14,110 nucleotides of DNA from Myxococcales bacterium (lineage in GTDB: Bacteria > Myxococcota > Myxococcia > Myxococcales > Myxococcaceae), in contig PMBV01000514.1 in NCBI GenBank assembly GCA_003153055.1, forward strand, positions 1 through 14,110, in the 5' to 3' direction. The notes beneath the pieces were generated by a model. That model did no database searches. It was not told the origin of the DNA and saw only the letters and a program-made list of their open reading frames with translations. The position numbers and the translations under genes were made by a program. Of this stretch, positions 6,569 through 13,636 are shown piece after piece (positions within the stretch are counted from its first letter, which is position 1; every line of letters begins with the position of its first letter).

Positions 6569-7385
6569 GCTCTGTGTCCTCGACGGGCTGCGGGGTGACG
6601 GGCGCCGGCGCCGGCTCGGCCCCCTCGGCGGGGAGGCTCCACAGGCGCTGGTCCAGCAGGTGGCTCGGGTGCAGGTTGCCCATCGCCGATAACAGCGAGT
6701 TTCGCACCATGGGAATGTCCTTGCCCAGCTCGTCGACCAACCGCTTGACCCGCTGGCGCTGGAGGTTCTCTTGAGAGCCGCAGAGGTCGCAGGGAATGAT
6801 GGGGAAGCGCATCTCGGCGGCGAAGCGGGCGATGTCGGCCTCGGGCGCGTAGACCAGAGGGCGAATCACGATGTTGCGGCCGTCTTTGCTCCTCAGCTTG
6901 GGCGGCATGGTGGCGGTGGTGCCGGCGAAGAGCTGGTTGAGCAGGAAGGTGTGGATGAGGTCGTCGCGGTGGTGGCCCAGGGCGATTTTGGTGCAGCCCA
7001 GGTCGACCGCGGCGGTGTAGAGAATGCCGCGCCGGAGCCGGCTGCACAGGCTGCACTGCGTCTGACCCGGCTGGAGCTTGTCGAGGACCACCCGGTAGGT
7101 GTCCTCCTTCAGCATGCGGTGCGGGTAGCCGTTCTCTTCGAGCCACTGCGCCAACAGGTGGCCTGGGTAGCCGGGGTGCCCTTGGTCGAGGTTCACCGCC
7201 AACAGCTCGAAGTGCACCGGGGCCCGCCGCTGGAGCTGCCGGAGCAGGTGCAGCATGGTGTACGAGTCTTTCCCGCCGGAGACGGCGACCATGACGCGGT
7301 CGCCCTCTTCGATGAGCTGCCACTCGTGAATGGCACGGCCCACGTGCTGCAAAAGGCCCTTCTCGAGACGGGGTAGGTCGCTCAC
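6558..7385 (-). CDS. ttcA: tRNA 2-thiocytidine(32) synthetase TtcA
   Basis: TtcA is a cytoplasmic Fe-S enzyme that uses ATP to thiolate cytidine 32 in certain tRNAs. The 275-residue product has the PP-loop SGGKDS (36-41), the CSLC pair (C111, C114) followed by SRLRRGIL, the GHHRDD motif (137-142), and a second Cys pair in PCDLCGSQ (C199, C202). The family uses three cysteines to hold its [4Fe-4S] cluster; C111, C114 and one of the later pair are the likely ligands. Translation starts at a GTG with GGAG 5 nt upstream. The C-terminal ~25 residues are Ala/Pro/Glu-rich and overlap the next gene. It is transcribed divergently from ribonuclease D, placing two RNA-metabolism genes side by side. Assignment to this PP-loop subfamily is strong. 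Confidence 0.93.
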   Translation of the reverse strand: MSDLPRLEKGLLQHVGRAIHEWQLIEEGDRVMVAVSGGKDSYTMLHLLRQLQRRAPVHFELLAVNLDQGHPGYPGHLLAQWLEENGYPHRMLKEDTYRVVLDKLQPGQTQCSLCSRLRRGILYTAAVDLGCTKIALGHHRDDLIHTFLLNQLFAGTTATMPPKLRSKDGRNIVIRPLVYAPEADIARFAAEMRFPIIPCDLCGSQENLQRQRVKRLVDELGKDIPMVRNSLLSAMGNLHPSHLLDQRLWSLPAEGAEPAPAPVTPQPVEDTEHAA

Positions 7386-7472
7386 GACATCTCCGTGCCC
7401 GCCAACGCTTCTTTTCTCGGCTGGGACACGACCTTATGACCAGATTCCCGGCCGGTTTGCTAGAGGGACGAC
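7386..7472. promoter_or_regulatory. Divergent promoter region between ttcA and rnd
   Basis: This 87-bp gap must hold promoters for both directions unless they lie within the genes. For rnd, TTTTCT (7412-7417) and TATGAC (7435-7440, four of six to TATAAT) are 17 bp apart, with a predicted start about 26 nt before the GTG. No clear box is visible for ttcA. The ribosome-binding sites are AGAGGG for rnd and GGAG for ttcA. Confidence 0.35.
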
Positions 7473-8627
7473 GTGGCAATTCCAAGCGGGGCCTTTGACG
7501 TCGTCGAGCCTTCCCAGCTAGTCGAGGTCGCCGGTCGACTGGCTGGCGTCTCCGAGCTGGCCGTGGACGTCGAAGCTGACGCGATGCACCACTTCAATGC
7601 CCGGCTGTGCTTCGTGCAGCTCGGCACGGACACCGACATCTTCCTGGTCGACACGCTCAAAGAGGGCGTGAAGGTCGACGTGTTGAAGGGTGTGTTCTCG
7701 TCGAGCGAGGTGACGAAGTTCTTCCACGCGTCTCAGGGAGATCTCGCCTACCTGGCGGAGACGGGGGTCCGCGTGTCCGGGCTGTTCGACACGCATCGGG
7801 CAGTGACGCTCCTCGGGTGGCCCAAGGTGGGGCTGGCCGACCTGGTGCTGTCGCTGTGCGGAGCGACCCTGAAGAAGGAGCACCAGCAGGCCGACTTCTC
7901 CCTGAGGCCGCTCCCCGCGGAGCTCCGGGATTACATCGCCGATGACGTGCGCTACCTGGTCGACGTGGGCCGAATGGTGCGGGAGGCCTGCATCAAAGCC
8001 GACATCCTCGAGGAGGTCCTCCTGGACTGCGAGCGGCTGTGTGACGAAGCCTCGGTGCGGCCCGATGCGCTGGCGGCGTTCTCTCCCAAGCTGCCCAAGA
8101 GCGAGCTAAGGGCCGAGCGGGTGGTGCTGGCCTGGCACATCGCGCAGGCGCTCAATCGGCTGAGGCTCGGCTGGGCCGAAGCGGAAGACGTACCCACCGG
8201 GCGCATGCTGTCGAACATGGCGGTGGTGGCCATCGCGGTGAAGCCGCCCCAGACGGCCCGGGAGCTGGCTCGCCTCTCCGGGGTGCGCGGGGCCTTCGTC
8301 CGGGCCCACGGCGACGAGGTGCTCGCGGTGGTGAAAACCCTGGTGGAGCAAGACGCCAAGGGGACGCTGGAGCCGCTGCCCGAGAAGAACAAGGAGCGGG
8401 ACCCGAAGAAGAAGAAGCGCGAGGAGGCGCTGCTCGCCTGGCGGAAGGACGTCGCCACCGGGCGGAAGGTGACTCCGTCGGTGGTGCTGCCCAACATGCT
8501 GGTGGAGGACCTCTCGCGGCTCTACCCGAAATCTCTCGACGAGCTCGAGGCGATTCCCTACCTGGGGAAGAAGCGGGTAGCGCTGTACGGCGAGGCCTTG
8601 CTCTCCCGGCTCAGGGAGGCCTCGTAG
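7473..8627 (+). CDS. rnd: Ribonuclease D (DEDDy 3'-5' exoribonuclease with two HRDC domains)
   Basis: RNase D trims 3' ends of tRNA precursors and other small RNAs. The 384-residue protein has all DEDDy residues: D32 and E34 (AVDVEAD), D90 (FFHASQGDLAYL), and Y154 with D158 (DYIADDVRYL). The region between (FDTHRAV ... GLADLVLSLCG) also follows the family pattern. Two C-terminal HRDC-like domains follow at about 213-293 and 317-384 (the second ending IPYLGKKRVALYGEALL), joined by a Lys-rich linker (KNKERDPKKKKREE) that may contact RNA. Translation starts at GTG 7473, with AGAGGG at the right spacing. The gene lies 26 nt before the UPF0489-like gene and is probably co-transcribed with it. Confidence 0.92.
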   Translation: MAIPSGAFDVVEPSQLVEVAGRLAGVSELAVDVEADAMHHFNARLCFVQLGTDTDIFLVDTLKEGVKVDVLKGVFSSSEVTKFFHASQGDLAYLAETGVRVSGLFDTHRAVTLLGWPKVGLADLVLSLCGATLKKEHQQADFSLRPLPAELRDYIADDVRYLVDVGRMVREACIKADILEEVLLDCERLCDEASVRPDALAAFSPKLPKSELRAERVVLAWHIAQALNRLRLGWAEAEDVPTGRMLSNMAVVAIAVKPPQTARELARLSGVRGAFVRAHGDEVLAVVKTLVEQDAKGTLEPLPEKNKERDPKKKKREEALLAWRKDVATGRKVTPSVVLPNMLVEDLSRLYPKSLDELEAIPYLGKKRVALYGEALLSRLREAS

Positions 8628-8653
8628 GTGCGAAGGGCCGTCTCTGACTTTGG

Positions 8654-9424
8654 GTGGAGAAGGTGAACATCGCTGGAGTCGTCGAGCTGTCACTCGGTGG
8701 CCGCGGGCCCAAGCGGGCCTTCGTGTTCGACCCCCACCGGCTGGCGCTCCCGTGCTGGGCCGAAGCGGGCGGAGGCGCTCCCTCGCTGCTGGTGACGATC
8801 GATCGACACTTCGACCTCGTGCCTCCTCGGGCGCCGCCGAAGAAGGGGCTCTCGGGTGAGGCCCTCGAAGAGCACGTGCGAGCCCGACTCGACCCCAAGA
8901 ACGTGGACCATGTCTTGGCGGCGATGGAGGCGGGGGTCGTCACGCACGTCATCGCGGTCGCCCGCGCGAGGCCTCTGGGCGTCGTCGACGGGCCGAGCTG
9001 GGAGGACTCCACCGGGCAGCGCCACGAGCTGGTCCGCGCGGCCACCATCGATGCCCTGAGCGCCGACTTCGGGGCGGCCTCGGCCTCGGCATCGGCATCG
9101 GCATCGGCATCGGAGGAGGCCCAGCGGGCGCACCGACTATTGAGCGAGGCGACCCAGGTGCTCCTCGACGTGGACCTCGACGCTTTCACCACGCCGAGCG
9201 ACGCCGACCCGACGACGGTGATTCCCTGGCCCGAAGACGTGCTCCGCCAGCACCTGGTTCCGAGAGGGAGCGAGGCCTTCTGGCGCCTCCTCTTGGGCAA
9301 GTGTGTGGCACTCACCGTCGCCCGCGAGCCGCTGCATTGTGGCGGGCTGGTGTCGATGGGGCGGTTGTTCGAGGCGTTCGCTCGAGTGATGTTCGAAGGG
9401 CTGCTCGAGACGGACCTCCCCTGA
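8654..9424 (+). CDS. UPF0489/peptide-arginase-like protein
   Basis: The 256-residue protein resembles the UPF0489 family, an arginase-fold group that includes RiPP peptide arginases converting Arg to ornithine. The expected metal-ligand clusters are present: D50-R-H52-F-D54 (LVTIDRHFDL) and D172-V-D174-L-D176 (LLDVDLDAF). A late EPLHCGG (225-231) may line the active site. A run of six Ala-Ser pairs (142-153) is inserted before the second metal motif. No RiPP precursor or maturase lies nearby, so a role in peptide modification is uncertain. The start is a GTG at 8654; the GTG at 8663 is an alternative, and neither has an ideal ribosome-binding site. It follows rnd by 26 nt. Fold and metal-site calls are fairly firm; the substrate is not known. 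Confidence 0.68.
   Translation: MEKVNIAGVVELSLGGRGPKRAFVFDPHRLALPCWAEAGGGAPSLLVTIDRHFDLVPPRAPPKKGLSGEALEEHVRARLDPKNVDHVLAAMEAGVVTHVIAVARARPLGVVDGPSWEDSTGQRHELVRAATIDALSADFGAASASASASASASEEAQRAHRLLSEATQVLLDVDLDAFTTPSDADPTTVIPWPEDVLRQHLVPRGSEAFWRLLLGKCVALTVAREPLHCGGLVSMGRLFEAFARVMFEGLLETDLP
9077..9112 (+). repeat. Hexanucleotide microsatellite encoding (Ala-Ser)6
   Basis: Six in-frame 6-bp units: two GCCTCG, then four GCATCG. The unit keeps frame, so slippage would lengthen or shorten the Ala-Ser linker without truncating the UPF0489-like protein. Confidence 0.9.
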
Positions 9425-9490
9425 GGGCCTGGGCGCGGGCCTTGCGCTCGCGCTGGAATCGCATCACGGGGTGGTCCCGGGCGCGTCACG

Positions 9491-9546
9491 CTTCGGTGTC
9501 GACACGTGGCTGTCAAACGATCGTGACGCCGTGTTGAACCAAAGAT
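9491..9546 (+). promoter_or_regulatory. Operator-rich promoter region of the porin/ExbB operon, possible Pho-box
   Basis: The 195-bp gap before the binding-protein gene holds a cluster of symmetric elements: a perfect GTGTCGACAC palindrome (9496-9505), CACGTG (9503-9508) and ACGATCGT (9517-9524). CTGTCAA at 9510-9516 matches six of seven positions of the Pho-box half-site CTGTCAT; the expected second half 11 bp later (TCGTGAC, 9521-9527) matches only three. A loose -10 (AAAGAT, 9541-9546) follows. PhoB-type phosphate control would suit the genes, but the match is partial. Confidence 0.3.
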
Positions 9547-9619
9547 CACCGGAGCGAACCAGCTGGGGTGACACAAGGCGCCTCGCGGTTCGACGCGCTC
9601 AACCCCAGAAGGACACTCC

Positions 9620-10858
9620 ATGAAACTCTCGACGACATTCCCCGTGCTGTGCGCGCTGGCCCTGGCGCAACACGCCTACGCCCAGGACGGAGGGTGCGAC
9701 GCGGTCACGGTCGGCACTCCCATCTACCTCGGTGGCTCCACCGCCCTTCAGCCCTTCGTCAAGACGGTCGGCCCCAAGCTCGCCGCCCAGAGCGGAGCGC
9801 CCTACACGGTCTTCTACTTCGGTGGCGGCTCCTGCACCGGCGTGAACAACATCGTCGACCCGGTGAACAACTCCTTGGCGGCGTCCACCAGCCTCACCTA
9901 CTACGTCACCTCCGCTGACGGCGGAGTCGACACGAAGAGCTGCACGCTCCCGGCCTCGCAGACCAAGCTCGACCTGGCCATCTCCGACGTCTTCGAGGCG
10001 ACCTGCACCTCGGCCGCCAGACCTTCCAGCATCGGAGACTTCCTCGGGCCTGCCCAGTCGATGGTCTTCGTCGTTCCAAACGGAAGCACCCAGACGGCCA
10101 TCACCGCGGAGGAGGCGTACATCGCCATCGGCTTCGGTGGCTCCCAGTACCAGGCCTCGCCGTGGAACGCAGACCCGAACAACACCTTCTGGTTCCGGGC
10201 CAACTCCTCGGGCACCAAGCTCGTTCTCGCTTCCGTCATCGGTGTGCCGGCGGCGAAGTGGAAGGGCCAAGCGACCTCCGGCTCGGGGGCGGTCATCGCT
10301 GGAATCACCGCGGCCACGGGGGCCTCGGCCGAGAATAGCCTGGGCATCCTCGGTCTGGATTACCTCGACCAGACTGATACCGACGGGACACCTCGGCGCA
10401 CGAAGATCAAGGAACTGGCCCTCGCCGCGTACGGCCAGAAGTACGCGTACTACCCAGATTCGACCAAGACCTCGTACGACAAGAGAAACCTGCGCAACGG
10501 CCGCTACGCCGGTCTCGGGTACGCCCACTTCATCGCTCCCGTTGATGGCGCGGGCGTGCCCACGTCCGCCAAGGTGAAATACATCATCGACCTCTTTACC
10601 GGCGCGACCGTCACCCCCGCTCCTTCCTTCGACGTCGCTCAGACCGTCGCGAAGGACGCCCACCTGGTTCCTTTGTGCGCGATGAAGGTCAAGCGCGACG
10701 CCGAGGGCGGCGACCTCAAGGCCTTCAAGCCGGCCGCCGACTGCAGCTGCTATTTCGAGAGCCTGGTGGGCGCGACCTCGACGAGCTGTGTCCAGTGCTC
10801 CTCGGGCACCTGCGCCTCGGGCTCCACCTGCCGCAACGGCTGGTGTGAGGCGAACTAA
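9620..10858 (+). CDS. PstS-like periplasmic substrate-binding protein with Cys-rich tail
   Basis: The 412-residue protein begins with a signal peptide (MKLSTTFPVLCALALAQHAYA, cut before Q22); AAGGA lies 6 nt before the ATG. The mature part has the type II periplasmic-binding fold of the PstS group: IYLGGSTALQPF (35-46), a strand and loop at 63-80 (YFGGGSCTGVNNIVD), LDLAISDVFEATC, and QSMVFVVPNGS. Such proteins bind phosphate or a related anion. Unusually, the last ~45 residues form a Cys-rich module (ADCSCYFESL ... CVQCSSGTCASGSTC .. WCE) with seven cysteines, probably disulfide-bonded and perhaps used for docking. No pstCAB genes are in the window; instead the genes downstream encode a porin and an ExbB/TolQ protein. 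It is the first gene of the apparent operon. Phosphate as substrate is an inference. Confidence 0.82.
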   Translation: MKLSTTFPVLCALALAQHAYAQDGGCDAVTVGTPIYLGGSTALQPFVKTVGPKLAAQSGAPYTVFYFGGGSCTGVNNIVDPVNNSLAASTSLTYYVTSADGGVDTKSCTLPASQTKLDLAISDVFEATCTSAARPSSIGDFLGPAQSMVFVVPNGSTQTAITAEEAYIAIGFGGSQYQASPWNADPNNTFWFRANSSGTKLVLASVIGVPAAKWKGQATSGSGAVIAGITAATGASAENSLGILGLDYLDQTDTDGTPRRTKIKELALAAYGQKYAYYPDSTKTSYDKRNLRNGRYAGLGYAHFIAPVDGAGVPTSAKVKYIIDLFTGATVTPAPSFDVAQTVAKDAHLVPLCAMKVKRDAEGGDLKAFKPAADCSCYFESLVGATSTSCVQCSSGTCASGSTCRNGWCEAN

Positions 10859-10898
10859 AAGCCATCCACCCAACTCTTCCAAGACAAGGCCAAAGAAC

Positions 10899-11234
10899 AT
10901 GAACCTCATGAAACGAATTGCGATGGTGATGGCGGTGGGCGGCGGCGCGCTGTGGCTGCTCGCTCCGGCCTCGGTGGCAGTGTTGAGCTCCTGCGGCGAC
11001 ACGACCGCCGACGCGGGCACTGGGGGCACCGGTGGCGGTGGCGGCGGCGGCGCGGGAGGCGGCTCCGGCGGTGGTAGTGGCGGCGGTGGCGGTGGCGTCA
11101 GCGCTGATTGCTTCACCGGGACGCCGGCCACCAACGCCCAGTTCCTCAACGCCTGCGTGGACTCTTCCGTCGAGAAGGTCCTCAAGGCGACGACCTGGCG
11201 CGACGCTGGCGTCACCCTGCCTGCGCTTCCGTAA
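10899..11234 (+). CDS. Small lipoprotein with poly-Gly linker
   Basis: A 111-residue protein between the binding protein (40-nt gap) and the porin (33-nt gap). The signal region (MNLMKRIAMVMAVGGGALWL ...) ends in a lipobox LSSC, making C32 the lipid anchor. Residues 41-67 are almost only Gly, with a few Ser, Thr and Ala, a very flexible tether. The last ~43 residues form a small helical domain with two cysteines (C71, C86: DCFTGTP ... FLNACVDSSVEKVLK). ATG 10899 has AAGG 9 nt upstream; ATG 10908 is also possible. A reading frame open further upstream (from 10788) overlaps the binding-protein gene and is rejected. It may tether or position the binding protein at the outer membrane near the porin; this is inferred from position and architecture. 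Confidence 0.75.
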   Translation: MNLMKRIAMVMAVGGGALWLLAPASVAVLSSCGDTTADAGTGGTGGGGGGGAGGGSGGGSGGGGGGVSADCFTGTPATNAQFLNACVDSSVEKVLKATTWRDAGVTLPALP

Positions 11235-11267
11235 ACCATTCATCAACTGAGCCTCGAGCACTCCCCC

Positions 11268-12737
11268 ATGCGTTTCCTTCTGTTCGTTGCCTTGGGCCTG
11301 TCGTCCACGGTGACCGCCGCTCCAGCCGCGAATCACGTCGACGCGGGAACTCCCGCCTCCCTCGAGGCGCCGGATCCCGCCCGCTCTTCACCTACGGCTG
11401 AGCTGGAGAGACGCCTGGAGGACCTCGAGAAGAAATCCGTCGCAGTCGAAGGGCAGCGGGCCGAGCTGGCCCGTCAGGTCGAGCAGCTCGAGGCCCAGCG
11501 CAAGCAAGAGCTCTCGGCCGTCGAGCGGGGCCTCGCCGCGCTGCGCGAGGTGCCCTGGGTGGTGTCCAAGCTGGGGGTGAAGCTGGCCTTGACCGGCTTC
11601 CTCCACAGCGACTTCCAGTGGCGCCAGTCGTCGGAGGAGCAGCTCGACCCCGCGACCCGCGATCCGCTCAACCAGACGCGCTTCCTCGTGCGCCGGGCCC
11701 GGCTCCGCCCCGAAGTCGAGTACGGGCCCATCGCTGGCTCCATGGAGGCTGACTTCAACACCGTCTCTGGCGCACAGGTCAGAATCATCGGCGCCGAGGT
11801 CTCGGCCCGGTGGGTCCCGGAGGGTGCCTCAGGCCCGCTGGTGATGGGCACCGTCGGCCTGTTCAAGATTCCTTTCGGCCTCGAGGTCCCCCAGGGCGAT
11901 CGCGAGCGCTTCTTCCTCGAGCGGAGCAACGGGGTTCGCTCACTCTTCCCCGGTGAGTACGACCTGGGCGCTCGCCTCAAAGGGGAGTGGCGATTCCTCC
12001 GCTACGCCGTGGCGCTGATGAATGGCAAGCCCATCGGCGAGAAGCAATTGCAAGACAAGGCACCCATCGCGCCGCGCGACGTCATCGGCCGCTTGGGCGT
12101 CGACGTGGCCCTGGTGCCGAGCGTACGCATCGAGGCCGGCTTCTCGGGCCTGGTGGGCACCGGCTTTCACTCGGGCACGGCGGCGACCAAGGACCAAATC
12201 GTCTGGCGCGACGTCAACGGAGACAACCTCGCTCAGGCCTCCGAGCTCGTCGTCATTCCTGGGCAGCCGGCGCAACCCTCGTCCACCTTCGCTCGCCAGG
12301 CACTGGGCGGCGACCTGCGGGTGACCTTCGACCTGCTGCCCCTCGGCAAGACCCAACTGACCGGTGAGCTGGTCTGGTCCAAGAACTTGGATCGCTCGCT
12401 CTTGCCGTCGGATCCAGTCGTCACCGGTCGAGACCTCCGTGGCCTCGGCTGGCACGCCGGCCTGTCGCAGGAGCTGACCCCGTACTTCATGGTGGGCGTG
12501 CGGTACGACCGCTACAACCCCGACCTCGACGCCCTCGAGTCGCGCAGTGGCCAGGTGGTGCCGAAGGACCAGACGGTCAGCACCCTCGCCGCCACGGTGG
12601 GCTTCATCTACCGGCCAGTGTTCCGGCTTCTGGTGGAGTACGACCACAACACCAACGCGCTCGGCCGCGATGCCACTGGCCAGCCCACGGTGCTCTTGGA
12701 CGACGCGGTCATCGTTCGTGCCGAGGTGTCGTTTTGA
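11268..12737 (+). CDS. OprO/OprP-type phosphate-selective porin
   Basis: The 489-residue protein has a signal peptide (MRFLLFVALGLSSTVTA), then a coiled coil at about 43-95 (ELERRLEDLEKKSVAVEG .. RAELARQVEQLEAQ) that may trimerise or reach into the periplasm. The rest is an outer-membrane beta-barrel ending in the typical aromatic C-terminus (VRAEVSF). OprP-like features are the first strand after the coil (LALTGFLHSDFQW), FLVRRARLRPEVEYG, MEADFN, GLFKIPFGLEVPQ, ERSNGVRSLFPGEYDLGARLKG and repeated strand patterns to the end. OprP-family porins form trimeric pores selective for phosphate or pyrophosphate, but selectivity cannot be read from motifs here. It sits between two lipoprotein genes, and its stop overlaps the next start by four bases. 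Confidence 0.84.
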   Translation: MRFLLFVALGLSSTVTAAPAANHVDAGTPASLEAPDPARSSPTAELERRLEDLEKKSVAVEGQRAELARQVEQLEAQRKQELSAVERGLAALREVPWVVSKLGVKLALTGFLHSDFQWRQSSEEQLDPATRDPLNQTRFLVRRARLRPEVEYGPIAGSMEADFNTVSGAQVRIIGAEVSARWVPEGASGPLVMGTVGLFKIPFGLEVPQGDRERFFLERSNGVRSLFPGEYDLGARLKGEWRFLRYAVALMNGKPIGEKQLQDKAPIAPRDVIGRLGVDVALVPSVRIEAGFSGLVGTGFHSGTAATKDQIVWRDVNGDNLAQASELVVIPGQPAQPSSTFARQALGGDLRVTFDLLPLGKTQLTGELVWSKNLDRSLLPSDPVVTGRDLRGLGWHAGLSQELTPYFMVGVRYDRYNPDLDALESRSGQVVPKDQTVSTLAATVGFIYRPVFRLLVEYDHNTNALGRDATGQPTVLLDDAVIVRAEVSF

Positions 12738-13621
12738 GCCGCCTCGTCATGCTGGTGCTGCCGCTGTTGGCTGCCTGCGAGGGCGGGGTGCAGAAGCACT
12801 CTGGCCTCACCGCCCTCATGCAGGTTCAGAAGGGCGAATTCTTCGAAGGGGCCCCGCCTGCCGACACCAGCGGTCCCGCGGTGCTGGCGACCAACACCAC
12901 GACCACCACCTTGCGCGTGGGCCAGACGAACCGCTCGCTCACCGGGAGCATCGGGCCCACCTCGGCCACCGTGGCCCTGTGGCTCGAAGGCGACGTCGGC
13001 TACTGGCTGTTGCCCGCTGGCGGCTCCGACCCCATCCTTCCCTCGGCGCTCTCCTTCGAGGCCAGCCTGGGGTTCTCGAGCTTCATCACCGCGGGCCAGC
13101 ACGTGGTGCGAGTGGCAGCCAGCGACTCCAGCGGGCGGTTCGGTGCCAGCTTCCCGGTGACGTTCGACTTCGTCGACTTGAACGCCCCGAGGGAAGCCAA
13201 GCTGCGGGTCGCCCTGAGCTGGGACGTCGACGCGGATCTCGACCTGCACGTGGTCCAGCCCGACGGCAAGGAGATATGGGCGCGGAAAATCACCACCTAC
13301 CAGCCGCCGGTGGTGGGGCCCATCGACCAGGCCGCCGCCGACGCCGCCGGGAAGCTCGACTTCGACAGCAACTCCATGTGCAACATTGACGGGCGCCGGC
13401 GCGAGAACGTGCTCTTCCTCGATACGCCGCCATCGGGCCAGTACACCGTACGGGTCGACACGTTCTCCCTCTGTGGGCAGGTCGCCGCTCGGTGGACCGT
13501 GGACGTCGTCTCCGCGGGCGCCACCATCGCCACCGCGACCGGCACGGCCTTGCCTGCCTCGACCCGGTTTCCCCACGAGCGCGGCGCCGGTGCGCTCGCT
13601 GCCACTTTCACCCTGCCTTAG
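12734..13621 (+). CDS. DUF2135-like lipoprotein
   Basis: I choose the TTG at 12734 because GAGG lies 7 nt upstream and it gives a basic residue before the signal core; ATG 12749 is an alternative. The start overlaps the porin stop (TTGA), so translation is likely coupled. The signal ends in a lipobox LAAC (C15). After a Thr-rich linker come beta-sandwich regions. Residues about 155-260 carry the DUF2135/YfaP-like signature: LRVALSWDVDADLDLHVV, PDGKEIWA, then DFDSNSMCNIDG and PPSGQYTVRVDTFSLCG, with C216 and C247 probably paired. These domains are found in secreted and surface proteins of unknown function. In this operon it may be an outer-membrane accessory of the porin. The length is 295 residues. 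Confidence 0.78.
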   Translation: MSRLVMLVLPLLAACEGGVQKHSGLTALMQVQKGEFFEGAPPADTSGPAVLATNTTTTTLRVGQTNRSLTGSIGPTSATVALWLEGDVGYWLLPAGGSDPILPSALSFEASLGFSSFITAGQHVVRVAASDSSGRFGASFPVTFDFVDLNAPREAKLRVALSWDVDADLDLHVVQPDGKEIWARKITTYQPPVVGPIDQAAADAAGKLDFDSNSMCNIDGRRRENVLFLDTPPSGQYTVRVDTFSLCGQVAARWTVDVVSAGATIATATGTALPASTRFPHERGAGALAATFTLP

Positions 13622-13636
13622 CGACAAGGAACACCC

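Noticed and set aside
5909..6598. 229-codon plus-strand frame
   Set aside because: Antisense shadow of the duplicated TerB-like gene, whose internal repeat supports the minus strand. The same applies to plus-strand frames at 5298-5801 and 6771-7376.
6553..7485. 310-codon alternative frame on the minus strand across ttcA
   Set aside because: Same strand but shifted frame; Arg/Pro/His-rich text with no motif, whereas the ttcA frame has every catalytic motif.
9425..9470. GC-rich inverted repeats after the UPF0489-like gene
   Set aside because: Only 4-5 bp stems can be formed, as expected by chance in DNA of this composition.
9599..11239. 546-codon open frame on the minus strand
   Set aside because: It lies antisense to the PstS-like and Gly-linker genes, which have clear signals and motifs. 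Its poly-Pro and Gly/Arg-rich content is the shadow of the Gly linker and GC bias.
12608..13627. 339-codon open frame on the minus strand
   Set aside because: Antisense to the DUF2135-like lipoprotein and the porin end; Gly/Arg/Glu-rich with no motif.
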